DNA of 64,000 bases. Source: Colwellia sp. BRX10-3 (GTDB lineage Bacteria > Pseudomonadota > Gammaproteobacteria > Enterobacterales > Alteromonadaceae). The DNA lies in NCBI RefSeq assembly GCF_014077505.1, contig NZ_JACGWA010000001.1:682001-746000 (forward strand). The letters are read 5' to 3'. A program made the translations under genes and the position numbers. Below the pieces are notes generated by a model. That model was not told where the DNA came from and did no database searches. It was given only the letters and a program-made list of their open reading frames with translations. Below are positions 28,890 through 38,392 of the stretch, in pieces (position 1 is the stretch's first letter; the number at the start of each line of letters is the position of its first letter).

Positions 28890-30056
28890 TTATTCTCCTA
28901 ACTCTATCAGGCGTTGTCGCGCAAATTGCATTGCACTGGTAGATAAATTATTACGTGCAATTGATTGTTTATATGCGTCTCTTGCTGGCACAAACATGCC
29001 AAGGCTATCTAATGAAACCGCCACGCCTAACCACCATCGCCCAACATCAGGCTCAAGCGTTATTAATTTTTTATAAGCAATAATAGCACTGTTATGCTCA
29101 TTTAATTCTGCAGAGACATTGGCTAACAATATTTGTATTTCACTACTATTGCTATTATTGACTGGCCTTAACATCTTATATGCTTCTCTAGCCTGACCTT
29201 GTTCGTAGTAAATTCGAGCACTCATTAAACGCATTTCTTCTGCTTTTGGTGCTAAGGCAATACCTTGCGACAAGAGGTTAACTGCATCTTGATAATACCT
29301 TTTACCATACCACAGCGCCGCAAGTTGTTTTCGCGCGGTTTCATGCTCAGGCATAACTAGCAGTACTTCCTCAAATAACGATTCAGCTTTGGCAATATCA
29401 TTACGCTCCATTGCTTGCTCAGCTTCAGTAATTTTATTTGCTGCCAATGCTTGTGGTGATAATTGCGTGCGGGAAATAGTTAAACTTGATTTAGCGGGAA
29501 CAGTTTCATTAACTTGTTCAGCATTAACAACCGCCTTGGTTACTTCAACAGGTGCGACAATAACAACCGGGTCATGCTTTTCTGGCACTATTGAGGGTAA
29601 ACTTTTGTGTTTACTTGTTTTATTAACAATACTCGTTACCGTATTGTCATCTTTGATATTAGTTCTTATGGTGGCTGATTGTGGCACTTTTGCAAAATCA
29701 TCAACCTCTTCAGATACATGTTTTATTACTGTTGACGTAATAGGAAGCGTTTGTATTTCCACTGCGGCTTCTGCGTTTAAAGCAGCTACTGTATTTGATT
29801 GAGCATTTACTAATTTTTGTTTATGTTCAAGCGTTATCGCTTCTTGTTGTGCTTGCGATTTTAATTGCTTATTTTCACTGTAAAGTTGCCATCCAAGTAT
29901 ACCAACAACGTTAAAAACAATAATTATAGCGACAATCACTAGTACTGATTTAGTGCTTGAGCTTTTTGCTAGCAAAGGTACCGAAACATTAGCAGCATCT
30001 TGTTGATCGCTCTGACGCTTGTCTAAATCTTTTAACATTTGGTTTATTACACTCAT
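28890..30056 (-). CDS. mshN: MSHA biogenesis TPR protein MshN
   Basis: A 388-residue bitopic protein. A cytoplasmic N-terminus (SVINQMLKDLDKR, typical of MshN) is followed by one membrane segment (about 37-58), a long low-complexity linker and C-terminal tetratricopeptide repeats (about 205-385; for example AEQAMERNDIAKAESLFEEV). It is probably a periplasmic scaffold of the pilus machine. The start overlaps mshM by 4 bp. Confidence 0.88.
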   Translation of the reverse strand: MSVINQMLKDLDKRQSDQQDAANVSVPLLAKSSSTKSVLVIVAIIIVFNVVGILGWQLYSENKQLKSQAQQEAITLEHKQKLVNAQSNTVAALNAEAAVEIQTLPITSTVIKHVSEEVDDFAKVPQSATIRTNIKDDNTVTSIVNKTSKHKSLPSIVPEKHDPVVIVAPVEVTKAVVNAEQVNETVPAKSSLTISRTQLSPQALAANKITEAEQAMERNDIAKAESLFEEVLLVMPEHETARKQLAALWYGKRYYQDAVNLLSQGIALAPKAEEMRLMSARIYYEQGQAREAYKMLRPVNNSNSSEIQILLANVSAELNEHNSAIIAYKKLITLEPDVGRWWLGVAVSLDSLGMFVPARDAYKQSIARNNLSTSAMQFARQRLIELGE

Positions 30057-30961
30057 ACCAACATCCCAAAAATATTGCTTGAAAAGTATAAGCCAGCCAA
30101 AACTGTAGCAATCAACAAGCTAATTAAATAAAATTTTCGTGGCGCTTTCTGTTGTAAGCCTTCGGTGTCTTGTATGGCTCTGTTTAAATGTTTATTAGTC
30201 AGCTTATAACTGCCTTCACCATAGCCGAGCATTAGCATTTTATGGCAAATAATATTAACCAACCTCGGAATGCCGTCGCTGACATTAGCCACTTTTGTTG
30301 CCAAGGAGCGACTAAATAAATTTGGCCCCTTATGACCGGCAACTTGTAATCTATGCTGAATATAATAGTCAACCTCACGCGCATTCATTGCACGTAATTT
30401 ATAAGAAAATGTAATTCGCTGCTTTAGTTGACGAAATGCTTTTTCAGCTAGCCTTTCATCTAATTCAGGCTGAGCAAATAAAACCACTTGTAATAATTTG
30501 CGAGTTTCGGTTTCAAGGTTGGTAAATAATCGCAGCGCCTCAAGACTTTCCGAGGGCAACGCTTGTGCTTCATCAAGTATTAACACCACTGAATGCCCCC
30601 TCACGTGTAACTCCAACAATCGTTGTTGAATACGTTGAGTTAAAAGCTCAGCCGAGATACTTTGTGCCTGTTTAGCGCCCAGTTCAACCGCTACTGCACG
30701 GCGTAATTCATCTGGTTTTAAATAAGGGTTGGGAATATAAGCGGTGACAAAATGCTCAGGAATTTCATTTAATAATTTACGACACATCAAGGTTTTACCT
30801 GTGCCCACTTCACCAACAACTTTGATAAAGCCTTCGCCAGTTTTTAGCGCTGTAAGCAGTACCGCTAGAGCCTCATTATGAGACTCTAATCCCAAATAAA
30901 AACTAGTATTTGGAGTCAGAGTAAAAGGTAATTCCCTTAAGCCAAAGTGGATCAAATACAT
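30053..30961 (-). CDS. mshM: MSHA biogenesis AAA ATPase MshM (ExeA-like)
   Basis: A 302-residue ExeA/GspA-like ATPase. It has Walker A GEVGTGKT (residues 50-57), Walker B VVLILDEAQ (about 125-133) and a C-terminal membrane segment (about 277-299). The opening MYLIHFGLRELPFTLTPN is characteristic. ExeA-type ATPases help put the secretin through the peptidoglycan, which fits its place next to the secretin gene mshL. It overlaps mshN by 4 bp. Confidence 0.92.
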   Translation of the reverse strand: MYLIHFGLRELPFTLTPNTSFYLGLESHNEALAVLLTALKTGEGFIKVVGEVGTGKTLMCRKLLNEIPEHFVTAYIPNPYLKPDELRRAVAVELGAKQAQSISAELLTQRIQQRLLELHVRGHSVVLILDEAQALPSESLEALRLFTNLETETRKLLQVVLFAQPELDERLAEKAFRQLKQRITFSYKLRAMNAREVDYYIQHRLQVAGHKGPNLFSRSLATKVANVSDGIPRLVNIICHKMLMLGYGEGSYKLTNKHLNRAIQDTEGLQQKAPRKFYLISLLIATVLAGLYFSSNIFGMLV

Positions 30962-30972
30962 AATGTGTTAAC

Positions 30973-32679
30973 TTAATTACTAGCGGCGTTTGCATCCGCA
31001 TCTTCTGGAAACCATTGTTTTAACAAAGCACGTGCATCTTGCAATTGATTCTTCCAAGTGTCTTGCCCGATAACAATAGGTTTAAGTAAAATAACCAACT
31101 CTTTCTTTTGAACTGATTCACTTTTACTTTTAAATAATGCGCCCATAATTGGGATATCGCCGAAGAAAGGCGTTTTAGATTCTATATCAACTTTGCGTGT
31201 TTCAATTAGTCCGCCAATCACAACAATTTCACCTGACTTAGCGCGAATAATAGTATCAGATTCACGCACGCTGCTTTGTGCTAACGGTAATACAATATCT
31301 TGATCACTTAATCGGATAGTTTTCGTTTGCTCGGCGGTAATTGTCACCGATGGGTGAATATGCAAAATAACTTCGCCATCAGCATCAATTTGCGGCGTTA
31401 CATCAAGAGCAATACCGGAGAAAAAAGGTGTTAGGTCAATTTCTGGTGTAGTCGTAGTTGACGTACCCGTTGTGGTTGTACTGGAAACATCAGTAACAAA
31501 ATATTCATCTTCACCAACTTTGATGATCGCTTTTTGATTATTTGTCGCAGTAATTCTTGGGCTAGAAAGCACCTGCACATTACCCTGCGTGGATAATAAA
31601 TCAATTACACCACTAAAATCTTTATTCAAGAAGCTTAAGCTAGTTACACCACCAATGGCAGATGAAATAGCATTACCCGCAATATTGCCCGTCGTTGAAA
31701 AGCCAATATCTGTGCTTTGAATATGGCCTAATACTTGGTCCCACTTTACACCTTGTTGGTAGTCATCATTTAAAGTGACTTCCATTATTTTTGCTTCAAT
31801 AATAACCTGGCGACGCAAGTGCTCTTCAGTACTTTCAATAAAACGTTTAACAGCGGCGATTTCAGCAGGCAGTGCTTTAATTGTAACTAAGCCAGCTTGT
31901 GGTGACACAATAACAGAGCGCCCACCTTCATCACCAACTAATGCACTTAAAGTTTCTTTTAATTCAGTCCAGAAGTCAGATTCATTTTCGGTATAAATAT
32001 TTACACCACTGCTACTACTCTGATTGCCATTACCGTTTTGATTATTATTGTTGCCACCGCTATTGCCGCCATTATTATTGTTGCCGCTGTTGCCACTTGA
32101 ATTACTGCTATTAGGGTCGTTTTCAGAAACGCCACCAGAGTTAATACTAGTGCTAGAAATACCACTGCGTTTAACATACAAATAGTCTAACGGAATAGTT
32201 TCAGTGCGAATGCCCGCAGGATAGACTTGAATGACACGCCCTTCACGACGAATATCGTAACCGTAGAGTGATTCAATTACGTCAAGTGTTTCATCTAACG
32301 TAACATTTTTTAAATTTAACGTGATCGTGCCTGTAACATCAGGATGAACGGCGATACTGTATGATGAATCATCAACAATAGCTGCGAAAAACTGATCAGC
32401 TGCAACACCACTGGCGGCAATTTCTAAGCGTTTTTCTGCCAATAAACCATGGCGTGCTTGCTGAATTTCTTTTTGCATAAGCTCTTGGCGAACAGAGTTT
32501 GGTAAAGCTTGTAACGGCTTAGGTGCTGCTGGCTTATTCGATTGTGCAATCGCTTCATCTAACGCTTGTGTTACATCGGTTGGTGGCTTAGGTGCTGATT
32601 GACAGCCCACGAGTACGATTACCGCTGAGCAGCATAATAATTTCATTTGGTGTTTTTTATTTTTAATTATTTTATTCAT
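30973..32679 (-). CDS. mshL: MSHA outer-membrane secretin MshL (lipoprotein)
   Basis: A 568-residue secretin, the outer-membrane pore of the pilus. The signal peptide ends with lipobox LVGC (Cys26). An STN/secretin-N region follows (about 85-160, TGTITLNLKNVTLDETLDVI), then a Ser/Asn/Gly-rich linker (about 173-223), a second N-domain and the secretin core (about 330-545, VLSSPRITATNNQKAIIKVG and VVIGGLIETRKVDIESKTPF). The ATG at 32679 overlaps the mshK stop (ATGA). The linker, made mostly of Asn, Gly and Ser, is a likely site of length variation. Confidence 0.94.
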   Translation of the reverse strand: MNKIIKNKKHQMKLLCCSAVIVLVGCQSAPKPPTDVTQALDEAIAQSNKPAAPKPLQALPNSVRQELMQKEIQQARHGLLAEKRLEIAASGVAADQFFAAIVDDSSYSIAVHPDVTGTITLNLKNVTLDETLDVIESLYGYDIRREGRVIQVYPAGIRTETIPLDYLYVKRSGISSTSINSGGVSENDPNSSNSSGNSGNNNNGGNSGGNNNNQNGNGNQSSSSGVNIYTENESDFWTELKETLSALVGDEGGRSVIVSPQAGLVTIKALPAEIAAVKRFIESTEEHLRRQVIIEAKIMEVTLNDDYQQGVKWDQVLGHIQSTDIGFSTTGNIAGNAISSAIGGVTSLSFLNKDFSGVIDLLSTQGNVQVLSSPRITATNNQKAIIKVGEDEYFVTDVSSTTTTGTSTTTTPEIDLTPFFSGIALDVTPQIDADGEVILHIHPSVTITAEQTKTIRLSDQDIVLPLAQSSVRESDTIIRAKSGEIVVIGGLIETRKVDIESKTPFFGDIPIMGALFKSKSESVQKKELVILLKPIVIGQDTWKNQLQDARALLKQWFPEDADANAASN

Positions 32680-32996
32680 TTTGAGTTCGCTATTACACCT
32701 GAAAATAATGATAATTCCATTCTACCCTGTGGTGAATCTAACACCACCCCATTTACATTGATTGCAATCAAATCAAAGCCTTTATATTTGTCGCCAACAT
32801 TAAGTACTTGGCCATTAATAATCGCTTTTCTTTTATTATTACTTTCGATAATTGACTGCAAAACTAAAGCTGCTCTCTTTTCACTGCTATTGACTGATGC
32901 AACTGCGCCAAAAGGCCTAGTTGGATCAACTTGTTGGCTGTTTACATATTGGGACATAAATAGCACAAATAAAACGAGGATGATTTTATACACCAA
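32676..32996 (-). CDS. mshK: MSHA biogenesis protein MshK
   Basis: A 106-residue protein with an N-terminal signal or anchor segment (VYKIILVLFVLFMSQYVNS) and a small periplasmic domain containing DPTRPFGA and RKAIINGQVLNVGDKYKGF. The latter resembles the PilP/GspC-type beta domain that contacts the secretin, consistent with its position directly before mshL. It overlaps mshJ by 11 bp and mshL by 4 bp. Confidence 0.85.
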   Translation of the reverse strand: MVYKIILVLFVLFMSQYVNSQQVDPTRPFGAVASVNSSEKRAALVLQSIIESNNKRKAIINGQVLNVGDKYKGFDLIAINVNGVVLDSPQGRMELSLFSGVIANSK

Positions 32997-33702
32997 TAAA
33001 CTCCTTAGACGTGCTTAAACTATAGATTTCAATTTCTAGCTCGCTTAACGGATACGCTTTTAATTGATAATCAAACTCTTGCCAGAAAAACTTCCAAGAT
33101 AAACTCTCTAATTGTGTTAAATAATCTTTTAATTGAAAGTATTGTCCTTGCAGCTTAATTTTAATGCCATGACGATATAAATGTAATTGCTTAGTATGCG
33201 CTTGCGTTGCATCTACCCGCACAGTTGCTATTTCATCTTTTTTATTGTCATTTTTAGCTGCTGTTTGCACTTTGTCATCAGATACCGGGCTTGCGGGAAG
33301 TACTTCAAATGAAAGTAACTTAACGCCCTTTTGCAATTTTAATAACTTGATCAAGGCGTAGCGCATTTGAATGGGGTCAATTAAATCTGAGGTTAACGCG
33401 AGCAATTTCTCATCAATACCGCCAAGTTTAGCTTGATATTGTAATAACTCTTTCTGCAAGGCAATGTTAGGATCTTCGCGCAATGCCTGCTCTAACACTT
33501 GAATAGAACTCTGCATATTCGCATTACTTTGCTGAGTTTGTAAAACTTGCTTATTCAACGTTTCAATGCGTTGAATCGATTCATCCATAAATAAACTATA
33601 CAAAATAAACACTATCGCCACTAGGCCCGAAGCAATAATCAAATATTGCTCTCGCGGTGTCGTATTATTGAATTTTTCACTGTATGTTGACCACTGTGTC
33701 AT
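32986..33702 (-). CDS. mshJ: MSHA biogenesis protein MshJ (PilO-like)
   Basis: A 238-residue protein from the ATG at 33702, which has AAGGAG about 9 nt upstream; the frame extends 39 bp further but without a comparable site. One membrane segment (about 22-38, YLIIASGLVAIVFILYSL) is followed by a coiled coil (about 45-110) and an alpha/beta C-terminal domain, the layout of PilO/GspM inner-membrane alignment proteins. It follows the PilN-like gene closely. Confidence 0.87.
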   Translation of the reverse strand: MTQWSTYSEKFNNTTPREQYLIIASGLVAIVFILYSLFMDESIQRIETLNKQVLQTQQSNANMQSSIQVLEQALREDPNIALQKELLQYQAKLGGIDEKLLALTSDLIDPIQMRYALIKLLKLQKGVKLLSFEVLPASPVSDDKVQTAAKNDNKKDEIATVRVDATQAHTKQLHLYRHGIKIKLQGQYFQLKDYLTQLESLSWKFFWQEFDYQLKAYPLSELEIEIYSLSTSKEFIGV

Positions 33703-33706
33703 AGTG

Positions 33707-34303
33707 CTACTCTCCTTTACTTGGTGCAGAGCTAACAACAAACTCAGTTAATTTTTGTTCATTTTCAGTTAAAGAGAAATTAATAAATCGCTTACCAGAA
33801 AGAAATGTTGATGATTCGAAACCAGACAACCAATTAGGTACGGCATCAGGTGTACGTGCTATGCCCGAGAATGTCATATTACCATTACCAATCTTCACTT
33901 TTTGCAAACTAATGTTTTTATCGTGTAATTCGGCTAATTCTGCCATTGCACTAGAAAAACCAGCACTATAAGTTTTTGTTGGGTCAGTTAATTGTTCATG
34001 TAAATATTCTTTATTAGCAATAACTAACTTAATAGTATTTAGCTCTGTAAGCAATTTAGTGTCTTGGCGATTATTGCTAATGGCTGATTCTAACTTTGCT
34101 AATTTTGATACCTGAGCATTGTTTAGCGAGTTTATTGTTGCAAATTCCGCATTTAAGTTATTGACTTGCAGTTGAACAATAAAAATTAACGCAAGCATAA
34201 CAACCAGAGCAGTTACCCAAAGTGTGACAACTCGATTAAGTGTCCATAGCGCTTGTGCCGGCAGCAGGTCAGCCTGTAATAGGTTGATTGAATGTTTAGC
34301 CAT
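33707..34303 (-). CDS. MSHA biogenesis PilN-like protein (MshI2 type)
   Basis: A 198-residue bitopic protein. It begins AKHSINLLQADLLP, the short cytoplasmic peptide by which PilN-type proteins bind the PilM-like partner, here probably the MshI encoded immediately upstream. One membrane segment (about 25-47) leads to a coiled coil and a ferredoxin-like domain. Its ATG follows the mshI stop by 1 bp. Confidence 0.85.
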   Translation of the reverse strand: MAKHSINLLQADLLPAQALWTLNRVVTLWVTALVVMLALIFIVQLQVNNLNAEFATINSLNNAQVSKLAKLESAISNNRQDTKLLTELNTIKLVIANKEYLHEQLTDPTKTYSAGFSSAMAELAELHDKNISLQKVKIGNGNMTFSGIARTPDAVPNWLSGFESSTFLSGKRFINFSLTENEQKLTEFVVSSAPSKGE

Positions 34304-34304
34304 T

Positions 34305-35204
34305 TTAGTTTGGCTCCATAAAATTTAACTGCGTGGCGCCAATAGCCACCGCACTACCTCGTAAACTTTCTAGCGTAGTAGGCATGGTAAATAACTTAAC
34401 CTCTACATTGGTGTTCTCCGCCAACTTACGGGCTAAGAATGCTTCTTTTTCAACAGGTAGTAAAATTTCAATCGCTTTGATTGGCGCTTGTTTTAATTGT
34501 CGTTCAAAATAATCGGTAGAACGTTGAATTTCTAAACTTAAGGCGTCAATAACACCCATGCTTAATTCATCTTCAGTCTTATTTGCTATTTGTGCAAAGC
34601 CACGCAAACGTCGACTAAAAAACAATTGACCATTTTTAATAATTAAAAGGTTGATTTCTTCATTAGGCTGCTGGCAAACCAGTAACACTGCGTCTTGTTG
34701 CAATGGTAATAAGCTTGCAAATGCAAACTCTTCAATGGTTATACTGCTAATATTTAACTGTTCATCGGTGAATGTGGTGACTAGATCAATCAAATCATTT
34801 TTAGCAACACAAACAACGTTAATTTTTTCATGCCCCCCAGCTAAAGTTGGACCATCAAAATAATCCAAAATCATATTCTCAGGTGCAATACTCACTAAGT
34901 CTTTTATCTGCCACTTCAAAGCAGCATTCATTTCCGCGGCCGGCACGTTAGGTTTTTCAACCTGCACAATTTGCGTATGGGCGTGCGCTAATACCAAATG
35001 ACATTGCCCTGATAGCGACTGAGCTTTTAAAAAAACCTTCAGTGCCTTTGAAGTTGAATTGCCTTTATTATCAACAACATCACTTTTATTTCCATTAGTT
35101 TTTTTTGCAAAATAACTAATGGATTGCTGTCGTAAAGATACACCGACTAAATCAGTGGATTTTACTTTTGAGAAAACATTTCTGATACGTGTAATAATTG
35201 ACAT
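34305..35204 (-). CDS. mshI: MSHA biogenesis protein MshI (PilM-like)
   Basis: A 299-residue soluble protein related to the actin-like PilM/MshI family. Visible features are AALKWQIKDLVSIAPENMILDYFD (split here as AALKWQIKDL and ENMILDYFD, about 90-114) and a C-terminal end with RGSAVAIGATQLNF. It is the first gene of the MSHA machinery operon, and no gene lies in the 107 bp before the divergent PLP-enzyme gene, so the operon promoter should be there. N-terminal serine/lysine-rich stretch (about 35-55) appears variable. Confidence 0.88.
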   Translation of the reverse strand: MSIITRIRNVFSKVKSTDLVGVSLRQQSISYFAKKTNGNKSDVVDNKGNSTSKALKVFLKAQSLSGQCHLVLAHAHTQIVQVEKPNVPAAEMNAALKWQIKDLVSIAPENMILDYFDGPTLAGGHEKINVVCVAKNDLIDLVTTFTDEQLNISSITIEEFAFASLLPLQQDAVLLVCQQPNEEINLLIIKNGQLFFSRRLRGFAQIANKTEDELSMGVIDALSLEIQRSTDYFERQLKQAPIKAIEILLPVEKEAFLARKLAENTNVEVKLFTMPTTLESLRGSAVAIGATQLNFMEPN

Positions 35205-35311
35205 TAAGCGATATTATTAATCTATTCATCTACAACCGTAAAGCCATTATCGCTGATTCTATTTTCGGCGCAAGTGTTTTAATTACTTCATTATTTTGAG
35301 TTACAAAACTT

Positions 35312-36256
35312 ATGCCTCCTTTATCAGTTTTACAGCCAATTACACACCCTATTTTTACTCAACATAAATTAACTGTGCAAGTTAAGCGTGACGATCAAAT
35401 TGATGGCATTATTTCTGGAAATAAATGGCGTAAACTTAAATACAACTTACTACATGCAAAATCCATTGGTGCTAAAGGCGTTATTACATTTGGCGGTTGT
35501 TTTTCAAATCATATTCATGCTTGTGCGTTTGCCTGCCAACAGCAGCAGTTGCCCGTTATTGGTATTATCCGAGGGGAAGATAATCATCAAGATAATTACA
35601 CCTTAGCCTGGGCAAAAAATTGGGGCATGCAGCTATCTTTTGTTGACCGAAAAAGCTATCGCCTGCGCCATGATGAACATTATTTACAACAATTACAGCA
35701 ACAATACCCTGACCACCTTATTATCCCTGAAGGTGGCAGTAATTCATTAGCGTTAACTGGTGTAGCTGAAGTTATTAATGAACTAAACCAACAAAGCGAG
35801 TTTGATACGTTAATAACACCGGTAGGGAGTGGCGGTACGCTAGCAGGCCTTATTGTCGGCGATAAATCGCAGCATAATTTACTGGGAATTGCAGTACTAA
35901 AACAACAAGATTACCTAGAAAATGAAGTAAAGGCCTTATTACCCAGCAGAAGTAAAAATGCGCATAATTGGCGCATAGCGCATGAATTTCATCGAGGTGG
36001 TTACGCCAAGTTTAGTCCGCAAGATGCAGAAAAAATACGTAACTTTAGTGACATCGTCGGTATTGGTTTTGAGCCAGTTTATTCAGGAAAAATGATTTTA
36101 GCACTCCTCGAACTGATAGAGTCTGGTTATTTTCCAGCTCATCATCGTATTGTGCTTTTGCATACGGGTGGCCTGCAAGGTTTAGCGGGAATGTTTGAAC
36201 GAGGTTTACTTAATCAAGATGAATGGCCTTCGCTACCTGTGCCACCGGTTCAGTAA
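35312..36256 (+). CDS. PLP-dependent D-cysteine desulfhydrase / ACC deaminase family enzyme
   Basis: A 314-residue fold-type II PLP enzyme. SGNKWRKL (residues 35-42) carries the expected PLP lysine, Lys38, and FGGCFSNHIHA (about 61-71) is the substrate/phosphate-binding turn. TPVGSGGTLAG (about 170-180) is the PLP phosphate loop. Members act on D-cysteine or on 1-aminocyclopropane-1-carboxylate; sequence alone does not separate them, and most bacterial homologues are of D-cysteine type. It is divergent from mshI, and its last 47 bp overlap the end of csrD, which is convergent. It is not an MSHA gene. Confidence 0.87.
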   Translation: MPPLSVLQPITHPIFTQHKLTVQVKRDDQIDGIISGNKWRKLKYNLLHAKSIGAKGVITFGGCFSNHIHACAFACQQQQLPVIGIIRGEDNHQDNYTLAWAKNWGMQLSFVDRKSYRLRHDEHYLQQLQQQYPDHLIIPEGGSNSLALTGVAEVINELNQQSEFDTLITPVGSGGTLAGLIVGDKSQHNLLGIAVLKQQDYLENEVKALLPSRSKNAHNWRIAHEFHRGGYAKFSPQDAEKIRNFSDIVGIGFEPVYSGKMILALLELIESGYFPAHHRIVLLHTGGLQGLAGMFERGLLNQDEWPSLPVPPVQ

Positions 36257-38060
36257 AAAAGTGTCCTTGGCCACCTTTGACACCCAATTGAAGTAAAGTA
36301 CGCCATTCGGCTTGTTTTTCAACACCTAAAGCATAAACCGGAACATTTTTGGCCGCAGCTAAGGTTTTCAAGCTTTGGATAAACACTTGGTTTTCTGATT
36401 TTTTATCTATATCAATTACAATACTACGGTGTAATTTCATCGCATATATTGGGCATACATTAATATAGTTTGCGCTAACTACGTACTGACCCACCTTATC
36501 AGCAATAATTTTTACCCCGGCACAACTTAAAGCCGCTATCGCTGGCTGCAATTCAGCTAAATGGTTAACCAACTGATATTCGCTAATTTCAATCATTAGC
36601 TTGTCTTTTACTTTAGGAAAACCACGTGCTACGGATAAAAACTTGTCAGTAAAGCCTTTTGACAACAGCGAGTCGATAGAAATATTAATACTACAATGGT
36701 CTTGTTGGTCTTTTTCATAAGCTAACACACGACAAACCTGCTCGAGGATGAGTAGATCTATTGGCACCGTGAGTCCACATTTTTTTGCCATGGGAAAGAA
36801 AACACGTGCACTGATCAAAGCGCCATTTTTATCTCTGACCTTAGACAACACTTCATGATGTAAAACCTTAGCACTATCGCTTGCGATAACAGGCTGAAAA
36901 AAAATAACGAAACCATTACCATTGATTGCTGCATTAAGAAAAGTTCGCCACTTTAAAGACCCTTTCGCTTTAACTTCTTCTAACTCGCCAGCTTCAAACA
37001 TAAACCATTGAGATGGACCTTGCAGCTGTGCTGAGCGCAACGCCATATCAGCTTCTGACATTATTTGATAAGGCACTTGGTCATAACCAAAATAACTGAT
37101 GCCAATATGAACAAACTCTTCTTGATTAATACCTATAGGGGTCACGACAGTTTGTAAATTTTTTATTAATCGATCTGCTAGTTTCTCAACTTCCTGAATA
37201 AAGACACTGGGTAGTAATACTGATAGTTCATAATCACTATGCCGCGCAAGAAAATAGCTTGGTTGCCCCTGTAACCTTTGCTTAGTGACTTGAATAAGCG
37301 TTAATAAAAGTGACATCGCTTGCTGGTAGCCATATAAATTTTGTATCAGTTCTATTTCTTTAAATTGGATCAAAAGTACCGCACCTTGGGCATCTTCCTC
37401 TTTAAGAAATGCTTGCAACCTATTATCGAAAAATGCCCGGTTACCAATGCGAGTTTCTTGATCAAGCAAGGCGCTGGAGCGAATACTTTGATCCCAGGCT
37501 GTATCACTCGCAACATTATCACTTATTTGTTGCTGTAATTGATGAATGGCCGAAGTAATAACGCTGGTTTCTTGCGACGATTTGTCAATAATAACTTCAT
37601 TAGCGAAGCCTTGAATTATCGTGAGATTCGCCCAATTTTCCAATTGTTGTAAAGGTTTAAGAATTATTGCTAATTGTTGTTGTAATATTTTGCGCAGCAC
37701 CAAGCCTGTAACAAGTAATATAAATGTAAAACAAAGTAGTAATGGTGAGGTAAAAACAAGATAAATTGGCTGCTGAAAACTTAAATACCAACGACTGTTC
37801 GCAATTGCTAATTGACGTGCGCCGTTTTCTTTCTCTAACACTAACCGACCAAATTGGGCGTTAGATAGAGCCGTAGTAATGGCATAGTTATTTAGTTGTT
37901 GCTCATTGAGTGTTAATGATTCTAACTCTTGGTGCTGAGTATTCTGCGCTTGATAAACTGCTATCACCGAAAAAATACAAACCAAGATATAAAGCACTGT
38001 CATCATAATAAACAGCGTTTTTAGCTTGATTCTTTCTATTAGTTTAGCCTTCGACAACAT
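36210..38060 (-). CDS. csrD: RNase E specificity factor CsrD (MshH) with degenerate GGDEF-EAL
   Basis: A 616-residue membrane protein. The ATG at 38060 has GGAG 5-6 nt upstream and is preferred to a GTG 6 bp earlier. Two membrane segments (about 10-35 and 98-122) enclose a periplasmic part; a HAMP-like linker leads to a GGDEF-type domain with HSDYE (about 272-276) in place of GGDEF and an EAL-type domain with HEVLSKV (about 400-406) in place of EAL. Loss of both motifs matches E. coli CsrD, which neither makes nor degrades c-di-GMP but targets CsrB/CsrC RNAs to RNase E. In Vibrio this gene is called mshH because it adjoins the MSHA cluster. Confidence 0.92.
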   Translation of the reverse strand: MLSKAKLIERIKLKTLFIMMTVLYILVCIFSVIAVYQAQNTQHQELESLTLNEQQLNNYAITTALSNAQFGRLVLEKENGARQLAIANSRWYLSFQQPIYLVFTSPLLLCFTFILLVTGLVLRKILQQQLAIILKPLQQLENWANLTIIQGFANEVIIDKSSQETSVITSAIHQLQQQISDNVASDTAWDQSIRSSALLDQETRIGNRAFFDNRLQAFLKEEDAQGAVLLIQFKEIELIQNLYGYQQAMSLLLTLIQVTKQRLQGQPSYFLARHSDYELSVLLPSVFIQEVEKLADRLIKNLQTVVTPIGINQEEFVHIGISYFGYDQVPYQIMSEADMALRSAQLQGPSQWFMFEAGELEEVKAKGSLKWRTFLNAAINGNGFVIFFQPVIASDSAKVLHHEVLSKVRDKNGALISARVFFPMAKKCGLTVPIDLLILEQVCRVLAYEKDQQDHCSINISIDSLLSKGFTDKFLSVARGFPKVKDKLMIEISEYQLVNHLAELQPAIAALSCAGVKIIADKVGQYVVSANYINVCPIYAMKLHRSIVIDIDKKSENQVFIQSLKTLAAAKNVPVYALGVEKQAEWRTLLQLGVKGGQGHFFTEPVAQVAKAIHLD

Positions 38061-38335
38061 GAGCACTCCATCGCTGAGTAAATCGTTATATTAGACTGAT
38101 AACAGCGCTTTGATGATCTGTTAAATATAACGTTCAGATTAAGCCTATTGTAGTTGATAAATACATTAATATATTTTTAATTACACATAGGTACTCTATT
38201 ATCGGCAAATAAACTCAATTCTTAACTTTACTGGCCGAAATAAGCGCTTAAATAAATGCTATTCCAGCAATTCATCCTTTTAAATAAGGTTATTCCCAAT
38301 TTAACAAATTGATAGAAGCAATTATTTTGAGCATA
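38061..38335. other. Intergenic region upstream of csrD
   Basis: AT-rich noncoding stretch between csrD and the terminator of the rplI operon. It must contain the csrD promoter, but no convincing match could be singled out. No small gene, RNA gene or repeat was recognised. Confidence 0.5.
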
Positions 38336-38369
38336 AAAAAACCTGAATTCATGACGAATTCAGGTTTTT
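38336..38369 (-). terminator. Terminator of the rpsF-priB-rpsR-rplI operon
   Basis: A long stem, AAAAACCTGAATTC / GAATTCAGGTTTTT with a 5-base loop, 24 bp after the rplI stop. It is T-rich on both strands, so it may act in both directions. Confidence 0.88.
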
Positions 38370-38392
38370 CATTACACGATTACTAGCAGCAA

